Shown here one piece after another: positions 37,847 to 45,828 of a stretch of DNA of 64,000 nt. Origin of the DNA: an uncultured Eubacterium sp. (GTDB taxonomy: Bacteria > Bacillota > Clostridia > Lachnospirales > Lachnospiraceae); NCBI GenBank assembly GCA_910583555.1, contig CAJTXO010000005.1, positions 67,319 to 131,318 of the forward strand. Direction: 5' to 3'. How positions within the stretch are numbered: the first letter of the stretch is position 1; every line of letters begins with the position of its first letter. The notes beneath the pieces were generated by a model. That model had not been told where the DNA came from. It saw nothing but the letters and a program-made list of their open reading frames with translations, and ran no database searches. Position numbers and translations under genes: made by a program.

Positions 37847-38239
37847 TTACACTTTTTGAATCTGTTCCATCGTTACTTCTGGATTATTTTGGTAAATACC
37901 AATCCATTTGGTAGTGAGCTTATACGATTTATTATCACCTGACAGTGTATAACTCCAAGAGGCACCAGTTGATCCCCCTGCCCCTGTTCGATCAGTATTT
38001 ACTGTTTTTATCTTTCCTGAAGCCGTTTTGTATTTGTATGTGGACTGAATACTAAGATATGACTTAGGACTGACAGATCCCCATGCCGAACCTGAATTTT
38101 TAGACAAACTGCTGTCACCCGACAAAGTCAAGCCGTATTGCGTTTTTGTCAGAGCAGCTGCCTCTTTTCCTGGGGTAACCAGCGTGACTGTAAGTGCTGT
38201 AGCTATTGCTAACGCACTGATTTTCTTAAAATATCTCAT
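37847..38239 (-). CDS. Small exported protein, unrecognised
   Basis: 130 residues. A signal peptide (FKKISALAIATALTVTLVTP, with a cleavage site near GKEAAA) precedes a mature part of about 100 residues that is Ser-, Gly-, Thr- and Tyr-rich and probably all beta (AWGSVSPKSYLSIQSTYKYK, then GGSTGASWSYTLSGDNKSYK). No cysteines and no known enzyme motif are present. GGAGG lies before the ATG. Its position between a BlaR1/BlaI unit and an ABC exporter is similar to layouts of secreted antimicrobial or signalling proteins, but no family match can be claimed. Confidence 0.7.
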   Translation of the reverse strand: MRYFKKISALAIATALTVTLVTPGKEAAALTKTQYGLTLSGDSSLSKNSGSAWGSVSPKSYLSIQSTYKYKTASGKIKTVNTDRTGAGGSTGASWSYTLSGDNKSYKLTTKWIGIYQNNPEVTMEQIQKV

Positions 38240-38305
38240 CGTAATTCCTCCAATTACTTGTTATTTTCGTATTTGTATGTTACAATTATTACGCTTCATA
38301 ATTGT

Positions 38306-38345
38306 GCGTTCTTTTCGGTATATCACTACCATAAGAAAAGAACGC
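38306..38345. promoter_or_regulatory. Perfect 11-bp inverted repeat with inner stem
   Basis: GCGTTCTTTTC (38306-38316) and GAAAAGAACGC (38335-38345) pair perfectly, and GGTA/TACC extends the stem within the loop. No long T run follows on the minus strand. It sits about 65 bases before the small exported protein gene and could be an operator or an mRNA processing hairpin separating the regulator part from the transport part of the cluster. Confidence 0.6.
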
Positions 38346-38388
38346 ATTTTACAATGGACCCTCTGTAAACAGACCTCTCCTGATACAT
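38326..38388 (-). CDS. Possible 20-residue peptide
   Basis: A short frame, MYQERSVYRGSIVKCVLFLW, with GGAGG 7 bases before its ATG. It overlaps the inverted repeat at 38306-38345. There is no support beyond the ribosome binding site, so it may be a chance frame or a leader peptide. Confidence 0.25.
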   Translation of the reverse strand: MYQERSVYRGSIVKCVLFLW

Positions 38389-38446
38389 TCCCTCACCTCC
38401 CTTCAAAAAACTCGAAGTCTTCAGTTCCTTCGTCTGTGAACCATTT

Positions 38447-38494
38447 TCATATGGTTAGATAGATCACAACATAAACGATATGGTATCTTTTCAT
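38447..38494 (-). CDS. Possible 15-residue hydrophobic peptide
   Basis: A short frame, MKRYHIVYVVIYLTI, basic then hydrophobic, with AAGGAGAG about 9 bases before its ATG. It lies between the two small exported protein genes. It could be a leader or membrane peptide, or a chance frame. The rest of the 38240-38557 gap shows only the hairpin and the 20-residue frame listed separately. Confidence 0.25.
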   Translation of the reverse strand: MKRYHIVYVVIYLTI

Positions 38495-38557
38495 CCGCCT
38501 CACTCTCCTTCGTACTTCACGCTAACATGTCTTCGTCTCTGCCGCTCCTGCTCTCCC

Positions 38558-38800
38558 TCACAGATTGATCCAGCGTGGATCAACCCAGCGTTTTCGTGTG
38601 GCATTCCATCTGCGGTACTGGGCACGGTGCTTATATTCCCGGAACTTATACACGATAACATCCGTGCTCATCACCCCGACAGAGTGTTCATTCCGGTAGT
38701 CAATCACCTCTGAACTCTCTATGCTGGCTGCTGACGCATCAACACCTCCGGCTGCCAGCACCATTACAGAACACATTCCGATTACAAGTAGTTTCTTCAT
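38558..38800 (-). CDS. Small exported peptide linked to BlaR1
   Basis: 80 residues. A signal peptide (KKLLVIGMCSVMVLAAGGVD, predicted cut after ASA near residue 27) leaves a mature peptide of about 50 residues that is strongly basic at its end (YKFREYKHRAQYRRWNATRK, then RWVDPRWINL). The ATG at 38800 lies 9 bases after AGGAGG, and that site is within the end of blaR1, so translation is coupled. The gene directly follows the BlaR1 sensor-protease gene. The basic, Trp- and Arg-rich C-terminus could bind the cell surface or act on membranes; this is a guess from composition. Confidence 0.72.
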   Translation of the reverse strand: MKKLLVIGMCSVMVLAAGGVDASAASIESSEVIDYRNEHSVGVMSTDVIVYKFREYKHRAQYRRWNATRKRWVDPRWINL

Positions 38801-38801
38801 T

Positions 38802-39965
38802 TCAGTCATCCTCCTTTACAATGTTAATTCCCTGTTTTTCCATTTCAGTTGCAGACTTCTCATCTATATCCTGTCTTGTCCCGCTCGGTAGGACAATGGT
38901 ATAAATGCCATCTTTTCCCTTTAAAATATACGTATTATCCGGCCTTAGCTCCTTTGCATCCGGTTCCGCCTCAATCTCCTCCACCGGCGCTTCATAACAT
39001 GGCTGCAGGACAAACGAATACGAAAAAAGAAACACCACAAAAAATGCAGCAATACCTATAGCCGGCAGGATCTTACTGCCCCGTCGAAGCGAATGGTTCC
39101 CTGACACGATCCTAAAACGTTCCACAATCTCCGTCTCATGATCTTTCGAAACCAGTTGTGCCGTACTGTACAGAACCATTGTTCTCCCAGCAGTATCTGC
39201 TTTTTTCAGTATCGAGAGGATTGTTGCCAGATAATCCGCTTTTTCCCTGTTATCCATTTGTTCCGTCACACAAAGGTCACATTTTATTTCCAATGACTGG
39301 CTTACATCCTTCTCGAGAAAATATACGATCGGATTCCACCAGAATATGCAGCAAAAAATATGTATGAGCATTTTGACCAAAAGATCACTGTTTAGGAAAT
39401 GTGTGTACTCATGCTTTAAGATACAATATAACTCTTTGTCCGCATAAGCCTCATCCGGCAGAACGATTGACCTGTCAAAAATGCCCAGACCTCTGGGAGT
39501 ATTTACTTTTCCGCTGTATCGTATGTTGATCTTTCTCTGCTTTTTACTGTCACTGACAACCTCCGCAAAAACTCTTTGACACTGTTCATCCTGCCGTATG
39601 GGATAGGTAGAGATCTCCTTCATTACTATATGGTACTGGTACATAAATCGAACCAGCAACACAGAGGATCCTGCGATCCAAAGATAAAACAGTATCGAAA
39701 GCACGGATATGTCCGTCATTCCAATCTTTTCGATCACCACACGCTCATAGATCCCACTGAACATCCCCTCAAGGGAAATTCCTTTTGTAAATGTGAAATC
39801 CAATGGCACCGCCATCCGTATGGCACAAAAAAGATAAAGCAAAACCAAGCTCATAACTCCAAACTGGCAGATCAAAAACCGCATTTTACGGAACAGATAA
39901 ATAATAACAATCAGAATACTGCTCCAAACAACAGATATAAAGAATGAAAAAAGCGTAACCTGCAT
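38802..39965 (-). CDS. M56 family (BlaR1-type) membrane metallopeptidase sensor
   Basis: A 387-residue BlaR1/MecR1-type protein. Four N-terminal membrane helices surround a cytoplasmic zinc protease domain with LKHEYTHFLNSDLL (HExxH variant HEYTH, about residue 181), followed by IFCCIFWWNPIVYFLEKDVS and CDLCVTEQ. A last membrane helix (ILPAIGIAAFFVVFLFSYSF) leads to an external domain of only about 75 residues, far shorter than a beta-lactamase-like sensor, so beta-lactam sensing is unlikely. Activation would cleave the BlaI repressor encoded 1 base upstream. It is coupled to a small exported peptide gene downstream. Confidence 0.9.
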   Translation of the reverse strand: MQVTLFSFFISVVWSSILIVIIYLFRKMRFLICQFGVMSLVLLYLFCAIRMAVPLDFTFTKGISLEGMFSGIYERVVIEKIGMTDISVLSILFYLWIAGSSVLLVRFMYQYHIVMKEISTYPIRQDEQCQRVFAEVVSDSKKQRKINIRYSGKVNTPRGLGIFDRSIVLPDEAYADKELYCILKHEYTHFLNSDLLVKMLIHIFCCIFWWNPIVYFLEKDVSQSLEIKCDLCVTEQMDNREKADYLATILSILKKADTAGRTMVLYSTAQLVSKDHETEIVERFRIVSGNHSLRRGSKILPAIGIAAFFVVFLFSYSFVLQPCYEAPVEEIEAEPDAKELRPDNTYILKGKDGIYTIVLPSGTRQDIDEKSATEMEKQGINIVKEDD

Positions 39966-39966
39966 T

Positions 39967-40386
39967 TTATATCTCCTTTTCGTCTTTTTCGTCCTTTTCT
40001 TTTAATTCCTCTATTATTTTCTCCAGTTCTTCAATCACATCGCTCTTGATCTCACCATCTGCTTCTTTTACCATAGCTGCCGCAACTTTTGCCATGGATC
40101 CTTTACCCAGCCCCTTTGATATTATAAGTTTTGCTGCGTATTCTTCTTTCGCCATTGACGGAACAAACTGCCTTGCATACTGTGTTCCGTACTGGACAAC
40201 ACCACACACCTCTATCATCCCTTTTTTCAAAAGCGAACGTATCATAATATGGATGTAGCTGTCATTCCAGGAATGATCTGTATCAACCTTCAAGATCTCG
40301 ACACTGGTCATAGGCTCCTTCCTGTTCCAGAATAGTTCCATAAGTTCCTCTTCGCTTCCTGTTAAAAAACTTTTCTTTTTAGCCAT
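39967..40386 (-). CDS. BlaI/MecI family repressor
   Basis: About 139 residues. The winged helix starts LTGSEEELMELFWNRKEPMT and continues SVEILKVDTDHSWNDSYIHI (recognition helix), then MIRSLLKKGMIEVCG. A helical dimerisation region follows, with a long Lys/Glu-rich tail. BlaI-type repressors bind as dimers and are cut by their partner BlaR1. The ATG at 40386 is preferred to the upstream in-frame start at 40398; the ribosome binding site is weak. It is the first gene of the minus-strand cluster and is preceded by a consensus promoter and a candidate operator. Confidence 0.9.
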   Translation of the reverse strand: MAKKKSFLTGSEEELMELFWNRKEPMTSVEILKVDTDHSWNDSYIHIMIRSLLKKGMIEVCGVVQYGTQYARQFVPSMAKEEYAAKLIISKGLGKGSMAKVAAAMVKEADGEIKSDVIEELEKIIEELKEKDEKDEKEI

Positions 40387-40419
40387 TCTTTGCACCACTT
40401 TCTATAATCTGATGATATT

Positions 40420-40431
40420 TTATATCTGTAG
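40420..40431 (-). promoter_or_regulatory. Candidate BlaI operator, upstream copy
   Basis: On the minus strand CTACAGATATAA, 34 bases before the BlaI start and just after the -10 element. The other BlaI gene has a near-identical TTACATATATAA at the same relative place (46253-46264). Both resemble the TACA half-site of BlaI/MecI operators. Confidence 0.4.
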
Positions 40432-40440
40432 TTAAGTTAT

Positions 40441-40469
40441 ATGATACACTTATTATGATAAAATGTCAA
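40441..40469 (-). promoter_or_regulatory. Sigma-A promoter of the BlaI-BlaR1-exporter cluster
   Basis: On the minus strand TTGACA (40469-40464), a 17-base spacer and TATCAT (40446-40441). Confidence 0.7.
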
Positions 40470-40578
40470 CTTTTTATCAAATACCTTTGAAAAATTTTCT
40501 TCCAATAAAAAGATGTAAAAATCACATTTTTGTGCTAAAATAAATTCTGTACAGCTTTATGAAAATGGAGGAAACATC

Positions 40579-42510
40579 ATGGTACTCGCATGCAGCCACA
40601 TAGATAAATCATTCAATGACCAGGTCATTTTTTCTGATGCCACGTTCCACATCAACGACGGCGAACGGGCCGCCCTCGTGGGCAGCAACGGCACCGGAAA
40701 GACGACGCTGCTCCGCATTATCGTGGGGGAGCTGGCCGCGGACGGCGGCGAGATCACGACCGCCAAGGACAAAACGATCGGCTACCTTCCCCAGCAGCAG
40801 GGTTATCATTCAGAAAACAGCATATATGAAGAACTTTTGGAAGTCAAAAAAGACATCGTGGAACTCGACCGCAGCATCCGCGCCCTGGAGCAGCAGATGC
40901 CGCAGGCGTCTGGGGACGAACTGGAAGCGCTGCTCGAAAAATACCACCGTCTGCAAACCGAATTTGAAGCCCGGGACGGTTACGCCTGCAAAAGCCAGAT
41001 CATGGGCATCATAAACGGACTCGGCTTCGACGGCGCCGACGTGGACCAGTGCATCAACACGCTGTCCGGCGGACAGAAAACCCGTGTCGCGCTGGGAAAG
41101 CTGCTGCTGCTCGAGCCGGATCTTCTCATCCTGGACGAGCCGACAAACCACCTCGACCTCTCATCGATCGAATGGCTGGAAAACTATCTGGCAAACTATA
41201 AGGGCAGCGTTCTCATCGTCTCGCACGACCGCTATTTCCTCGACCGGATCGCGGAAAAAGTCATTGAGATCGACCACGGAACGATCACCGTATTTTCCGG
41301 CAACTACAGCGATTACGCGAAGAAGAAAGAGCAGCTGCGGAACAATCTGCGCAAACAGTATGAAAACTATGAGCGGACGGTAAAGCATCAGGAAGCCGTG
41401 ATCGAAAAACTGCGCTCCTTTAACCGGGAAAAGTCCATCAAACGGGCGGAGAGCCGGGAAAAAATGCTGGAGAAAATGACGCCGGTCGAGAAACCTGCCG
41501 AACAGGGACGGACGATACATTTTGAACTCTCACCGGAGAAAGTGAGCGGCCATGACGTCCTCTTTGTCGAGGACTTTGCCAAATCCTTTGGCGAAAATCA
41601 TTTATTTGAACATGTCTCCTTTGATCTCCGGCGGGGGCAGCGCGCCGCGATCATCGGGAAAAACGGAACGGGAAAAACGACACTCCTAAAAATACTGTGC
41701 CAGGAACTGCCGCCGGACCGGGGAAGCGCGAGATTTGGGACAAATGTGGAAATCGGGTACTATGATCAGGAACATAACGTGCTCCATGACGACAAGACCA
41801 TTTTTGATGAGATCCACGACGATTACCCGGACCTGAACAACACAAAGATCCGAAACGTACTGGCGGCCTTTCTCTTCACCGGAGACGACGTATACAAAAA
41901 GATCTCCCTGCTCAGCGGAGGCGAGAAAGGGCGCGTCTCCCTGGCCAAGCTGATGCTCTCCAAGGCCAACCTCCTTCTTTTGGACGAGCCGACGAACCAC
42001 CTCGATATCGAATCCAAGGAGATCTTAGAAGAGGCGTTGAACAACTATACCGGCACCGTCCTCTTCGTGTCGCACGACCGGTATTTCATCCAGAAAACGG
42101 CAACCAAAATACTCGACCTGACGGGAAACGCGCTTCTCTCCTACGACGGCGATTACGCCTGGTATTTGGAGAAAAAGGAAACGGTGGAACAGCTCCACCT
42201 GAAGCCGCAGGTTTCCGGCTCATCTGGAACCAAAACGCAATCCGAAGCCAAAACAGACTGGAAGGAACAGAAAGAGCGGGAGGCAAAACGACGTAAAATC
42301 GAGAATAACTATAATAAAACCGAAGAAGAAATACATACGATCGAACAGAGACTCTCTCTCATCGATGATACGATGAACCTTCCCGAGTACGCGACCGATG
42401 TCGGAAAACTGACGGAACTCGCGAAAGAAAAAGAACAGCTCGAGCGTGAATTAGAGCGTGCGATGGAAGCATGGGAGACCTATGCCGAACAGTTGGAGCA
42501 GTTTTCATAA
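40579..42510 (+). CDS. ABC-F family ATPase
   Basis: A 643-residue soluble protein with two ABC domains and no membrane helices. Domain 1 has GSNGTGKTTLLRII (about residue 36), LSGGQKTRVALGKLLLLEPD and LILDEPTNHLD. Domain 2 has GKNGTGKTTLLKIL (about 360), LSGGEKGRVSLAKLMLSKAN and LLLDEPTNHLD. A charged linker separates them, and a C-terminal coiled coil of about 80 residues follows. This resembles the YdiF/Uup group, which act on ribosomes or ribosome assembly; ABC-F antibiotic-protection proteins share the plan. GGAGG precedes the ATG. It is monocistronic, convergent with the FliD-C-like gene. Which subgroup it belongs to needs a phylogeny. Confidence 0.93.
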   Translation: MVLACSHIDKSFNDQVIFSDATFHINDGERAALVGSNGTGKTTLLRIIVGELAADGGEITTAKDKTIGYLPQQQGYHSENSIYEELLEVKKDIVELDRSIRALEQQMPQASGDELEALLEKYHRLQTEFEARDGYACKSQIMGIINGLGFDGADVDQCINTLSGGQKTRVALGKLLLLEPDLLILDEPTNHLDLSSIEWLENYLANYKGSVLIVSHDRYFLDRIAEKVIEIDHGTITVFSGNYSDYAKKKEQLRNNLRKQYENYERTVKHQEAVIEKLRSFNREKSIKRAESREKMLEKMTPVEKPAEQGRTIHFELSPEKVSGHDVLFVEDFAKSFGENHLFEHVSFDLRRGQRAAIIGKNGTGKTTLLKILCQELPPDRGSARFGTNVEIGYYDQEHNVLHDDKTIFDEIHDDYPDLNNTKIRNVLAAFLFTGDDVYKKISLLSGGEKGRVSLAKLMLSKANLLLLDEPTNHLDIESKEILEEALNNYTGTVLFVSHDRYFIQKTATKILDLTGNALLSYDGDYAWYLEKKETVEQLHLKPQVSGSSGTKTQSEAKTDWKEQKEREAKRRKIENNYNKTEEEIHTIEQRLSLIDDTMNLPEYATDVGKLTELAKEKEQLERELERAMEAWETYAEQLEQFS

Positions 42511-42576
42511 AAAACGGCGAGGTTCCCTGATAGAACGAAAGATTCCGGTTAAGCAAAATTTCTCTCACAACAGGAA

Positions 42577-42614
42577 AAAACAGGACGCGCAGATCACTCC
42601 GCAAGTCCTGTTTT
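42577..42614. terminator. Bidirectional terminator between ABC-F and FliD-C-like genes
   Basis: A 10-bp stem AAAACAGGAC (42577-42586) with GTCCTGTTTT (42605-42614). T-rich tracts follow on both strands, with six T on the minus strand. Confidence 0.85.
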
Positions 42615-42653
42615 CTTCTCTTCACAATATGTAAAAGCACAATATTACTTCCA

Positions 42654-43421
42654 TCAGAAATACCAGTTGTAAGCACTGTAATAATTGTTATAGAAATTAT
42701 TGTAATTCCCGGTGCGGTTGTAGGTAGACGCTGTTGATGCAGCCCGGGAAGCGGCCTGACTGATACTTCCGGAACGGTTTGCCGTCTGGGCGGCAAAAGA
42801 CGTAGCTCCGTTGAACACTCTCTTGAGCGTGTCAATGTTCGCGCTCTTCAGCTTGTCGGTATCGACTGAGAGCGTATTGTCTTTCTCGATCGAAATGCCG
42901 ACATCAGAAAGACTCCTTGCGTAAATACCTGTTTGCTGCGTCATGTAGGCGGTATTTCTCGCCACATTTGAATTCGTGGAATCACGGCCGGCCTTCACAG
43001 CGGAATTATATTCCGACACAAAAGAATTTACCGCTTTTTCGATCGCATCCCGGTCGTATCCTTTTGTTGTGGTCTTTACGCCTGTCTCCGCGTCGGTCGT
43101 AGTCGTGTACTTCTCCTTGAAGAGAGAGTTACTTCCCTGCGCAGTCAGCGCCCGTGCGGATGCCGTCAGCTCATCGGCTTCCTTTTTCACGGAAGTCAGG
43201 GCCGGATTGGTGTACGAATACCGCTGATTCCACACGTCCGTCTTCTTGTCGGATGTCGTCGTCTGACTGGGTTTTGTTTTCGAATAATATGAATTCAGGA
43301 GTTTTTTGTACGTACCACTCCGAATGCTGGCATAATTGCCAAATGAACCGTAAAAACCGCTGCCATACGAGTTCCTGCCAAAGAGTCCGGACATCCCGTA
43401 TCCTCCAAAATTGAATGCCAT
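42654..43421 (-). CDS. FliD C-terminal-like protein, unrecognised
   Basis: About 255 residues with no signal peptide or membrane helix. The N-terminus is Gly/Phe/Tyr-rich (AFNFGGYGMSGLFGRNSYGS). The central part resembles the C-terminal region of the flagellar cap protein FliD: AIEKAVNSFVSEYNSAV, then YARSLSDVGISIEKDNTLSV, then DTDKLKSANIDTLKRVFNG. The end is rich in Asn and Tyr. GGAGG lies 8 bases before the ATG at 43421. It is about one-third the size of FliD and is not near flagellar genes. It follows a coiled-coil gene and a BlaI/BlaR1 pair, apparently in one operon. Function unknown; a secreted or surface assembly is possible. Confidence 0.7.
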   Translation of the reverse strand: MAFNFGGYGMSGLFGRNSYGSGFYGSFGNYASIRSGTYKKLLNSYYSKTKPSQTTTSDKKTDVWNQRYSYTNPALTSVKKEADELTASARALTAQGSNSLFKEKYTTTTDAETGVKTTTKGYDRDAIEKAVNSFVSEYNSAVKAGRDSTNSNVARNTAYMTQQTGIYARSLSDVGISIEKDNTLSVDTDKLKSANIDTLKRVFNGATSFAAQTANRSGSISQAASRAASTASTYNRTGNYNNFYNNYYSAYNWYF

Positions 43422-43437
43422 ATCTGTCACCTCCTTT

Positions 43438-44463
43438 CTACAGATTAGCATCTACAGCGGCGCCTTTGATATCATCCTGGATCAGTTTCAGTTCATCCAG
43501 AATTTCCGCGATCTCCTTTGCCGCCTCCGTTTCCTGATTGTTCGGATCATTGTAAGATGCCATCGTCTCCTGATCCTTCTCGCTCGGAAGTTCTTCCTTC
43601 TTCGCCTCGGCCTGCTGCTTCGTGCCCTCGATGAACTGTTCCATCTCGGCCTTGCGCTCCTCTGCGGCCTCTTCCTTCTCTTCCTGCTCTTCTTTTTCCT
43701 CGGCAATCTTCTCCGCTTTTTCTTTCTCTTCTGCCATCTTCTCTTCGATGTGCTCTTTGCTCTCGTTCATAAGGTCGCCGATAATTTCCTTATTGGCAGC
43801 TTCCATGAGCTTATCCGCCTCTTTCTGGGCCTCTAACATCGGATTTGATTTCAGCCGTTCAATGGCGGTATCGTTCAGCGACGCGCGGATACTCTGGATC
43901 TGCGACTCGGTCTCAGAGAGATTTTTCTCCTTTACGGCCTGCTGATCGTCCAGTTCGAGCATATCGGTCTGATAACCGGTCAGTCCTTTCTCATGGATCT
44001 TCTCCAGCCGTTTTGTCTCTTCATAGTCAAGTGTCACATTTGACCCCGGCTCATTTGCTTTTCTTTCTTTTCGCAAAAGTTCCAGATCAGCATGTTCGTC
44101 ACTGTCTTCCGTAACGCCGTAATTTTCCTGCAGTTCATTTCTGTTTTCCGCGATCCGGTCCAGCTCCTTATGGTATTCATCCCCCTCTTTCTGCAACGCA
44201 TCAAGACGGTCTGCCATATCCGTCAGGCTCTGATCAATCTCTTTCTCAGCCGCGAACGTGTCGCCGACGATTTTCATCGCCTGCTTCTGCGCCTGCTGGC
44301 GTTTGAGCTGGATCTTATCCGGCCCGACTCCCAGGTCACCCGCGAAGATTGAGGATCTCTTCCCCTCACCCTGCGCTTTCTCAGCCGCGCATCTCGCCGC
44401 CGCATGTTCATTTGTTACAAATAATCCGTTTGCACTCTTCCCTGCATGTATCGTAAGTGCCAT
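43438..44463 (-). CDS. Long coiled-coil protein, unrecognised
   Basis: About 341 residues, mostly alpha-helical coiled coil (for example AMKIVGDTFAAEKEIDQSLT, MADRLDALQKEGDEYHKELD), with an extremely charged Glu/Lys stretch at about residues 240-285 (EEKEEQEEKEEAAEERKAEM). The first 40 residues are not coiled and look conserved in style: ALTIHAGKSANGLFVTNEHA. There is no signal peptide, membrane helix or enzyme motif. It lies 21 bases after blaR1 and 16 bases before the FliD-C-like gene. A structural or secretion-partner role is an inference from shape alone. Confidence 0.7.
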   Translation of the reverse strand: MALTIHAGKSANGLFVTNEHAAARCAAEKAQGEGKRSSIFAGDLGVGPDKIQLKRQQAQKQAMKIVGDTFAAEKEIDQSLTDMADRLDALQKEGDEYHKELDRIAENRNELQENYGVTEDSDEHADLELLRKERKANEPGSNVTLDYEETKRLEKIHEKGLTGYQTDMLELDDQQAVKEKNLSETESQIQSIRASLNDTAIERLKSNPMLEAQKEADKLMEAANKEIIGDLMNESKEHIEEKMAEEKEKAEKIAEEKEEQEEKEEAAEERKAEMEQFIEGTKQQAEAKKEELPSEKDQETMASYNDPNNQETEAAKEIAEILDELKLIQDDIKGAAVDANL

Positions 44464-44484
44464 ACTTATCACCGTTCCTTTCTG

Positions 44485-45792
44485 TTACATATGCTGAAGC
44501 ACCCATTCAAGACAATCGGACCAGCGGTCCGTTTCGTTGTAAGGCAGCAGCGACTTACCCTCCGGCACACTTTCCGTACTATAATACAACAGATCGCCGC
44601 CACCGCCGATTCCCGGCATTTTCATATATCCACCGTAATAAATCCAGTACTCCCCCTTATCATTATATATTTCGGCGTCCTCGAGAAGTTCCTTAACCTT
44701 CCGGTTATCCACGATCAAGCCGGCGTCACTCTCCTCGACCGCCGCATTGAACGCCTCATTTTCCCCGATGATTCTCTTCGTGCCATCCATGCTGTAGAGG
44801 GCATAACCCCCAAACGGCGTATACGCGGGATAGGAAGCCATACAGCCAGCCACCGAAAGAACGATCAGGACGATGCCGGAACATACATAGAGCATCCGCA
44901 TCTGACGTTTCGGATACGCCCGGTAACGCGCGATCGCCCTCATCCGTTTTTTCATGACTGAAAATGAAGTTTCACGGAAAAAAGCGGGCACTCCCTCCGG
45001 TTCCTTCTCAACAAACGCGATGGATTTCAGCAGCGTCATGCCATAATGTTCCGGATCATAACCGTGTTTCTGGATCACTTCATGATCGCAGATCAGCTCC
45101 AGATCATTTTTTACGATCCGCACGCAGACATGCGAGAGGGGATTGATATACCACAGGATCCGCAACAGATCCAATATCACATACACGAGAAGATGCCTCC
45201 GCCGGATATGGCAGTACTCATGCGCAAGCACCGCCCTGAGTTCCTGCCCGTCAAACTGTTCAAACATATACTCCGGCAGTACGATGACCGGCCGGAAGAC
45301 CCCCGTTGTAAACGGCGTGATGAACTGCGTCGTTGTCCGGATGCGAACATCCGGCCGAAACCTCCTCCCGCAGCCATCCGGCAAAGGCCCCTGGTACAGC
45401 GGAAGCCGCCTCACCCACGCGCGGAGCCTGTGTTTCCGGATAAAGAGGATGAGCGCCACAATGGCCATGCCGGAAAAATAGAGCATCGGCACGATCGGAT
45501 ACTTGGCAATACACTCATACATTACGGCATACAGACGGTTCCTTATATGAAAATGTTCAAAGGAAAGCTTCAACCCTCCGAGAAACGGAACCGGCAGCAG
45601 CACGAGCCACATACAGGCCTTCCCATACAGACGCCCCGCCGCATTCCTCGTTCTGCCGAACATATCCCACACGTTCCGCAACAGCAGAAGCAGGAGCATC
45701 AGAAACAGAGAAAGCAGGAGCGTCCGCGCCAGTTTCAGCATGAAATACCCGCCCGCGTATTCCACATACTGACACACTCTATTCCAGATCAT
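44485..45792 (-). CDS. M56 family (BlaR1-type) membrane metallopeptidase sensor
   Basis: About 435 residues. Four N-terminal membrane helices; the zinc protease domain carries LAHEYCHIRRRHLLVY (HExxH variant HEYCH, about residue 200), followed by LLRILWYINPLSHVCVRIVK and ELICDHEVIQ. A final helix (LYVCSGIVLIVLSVAGCM) is followed by an external domain of about 125 residues with Tyr- and Gly-rich strands (YWIYYGGYMKMPGIGGGGDL). That domain is not a penicillin-binding fold by eye. The ATG at 45792 has GGAGGTG 7 bases upstream. It partners the BlaI encoded just before it. The likely controlled genes are the coiled-coil and FliD-C-like genes downstream. Confidence 0.9.
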   Translation of the reverse strand: MIWNRVCQYVEYAGGYFMLKLARTLLLSLFLMLLLLLLRNVWDMFGRTRNAAGRLYGKACMWLVLLPVPFLGGLKLSFEHFHIRNRLYAVMYECIAKYPIVPMLYFSGMAIVALILFIRKHRLRAWVRRLPLYQGPLPDGCGRRFRPDVRIRTTTQFITPFTTGVFRPVIVLPEYMFEQFDGQELRAVLAHEYCHIRRRHLLVYVILDLLRILWYINPLSHVCVRIVKNDLELICDHEVIQKHGYDPEHYGMTLLKSIAFVEKEPEGVPAFFRETSFSVMKKRMRAIARYRAYPKRQMRMLYVCSGIVLIVLSVAGCMASYPAYTPFGGYALYSMDGTKRIIGENEAFNAAVEESDAGLIVDNRKVKELLEDAEIYNDKGEYWIYYGGYMKMPGIGGGGDLLYYSTESVPEGKSLLPYNETDRWSDCLEWVLQHM

Positions 45793-45828
45793 GCGAATAC
45801 ACCTCCAAATGATACCCGCCGTCAACAA

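Noticed and set aside
37847..38800. Lactococcin 972-type bacteriocin with its immunity transporter
   Set aside because: The large permease and ATPase fit the general layout, but neither small exported protein shows the residue pattern I would expect; kept as unrecognised exported proteins.
40579..42510. Antibiotic-resistance ABC-F gene
   Set aside because: The domain plan fits ABC-F proteins in general; a resistance subgroup cannot be claimed without a phylogeny.
42654..44463. Flagellar operon
   Set aside because: Only a FliD C-terminal-like segment is seen; no other flagellar genes occur in the window.
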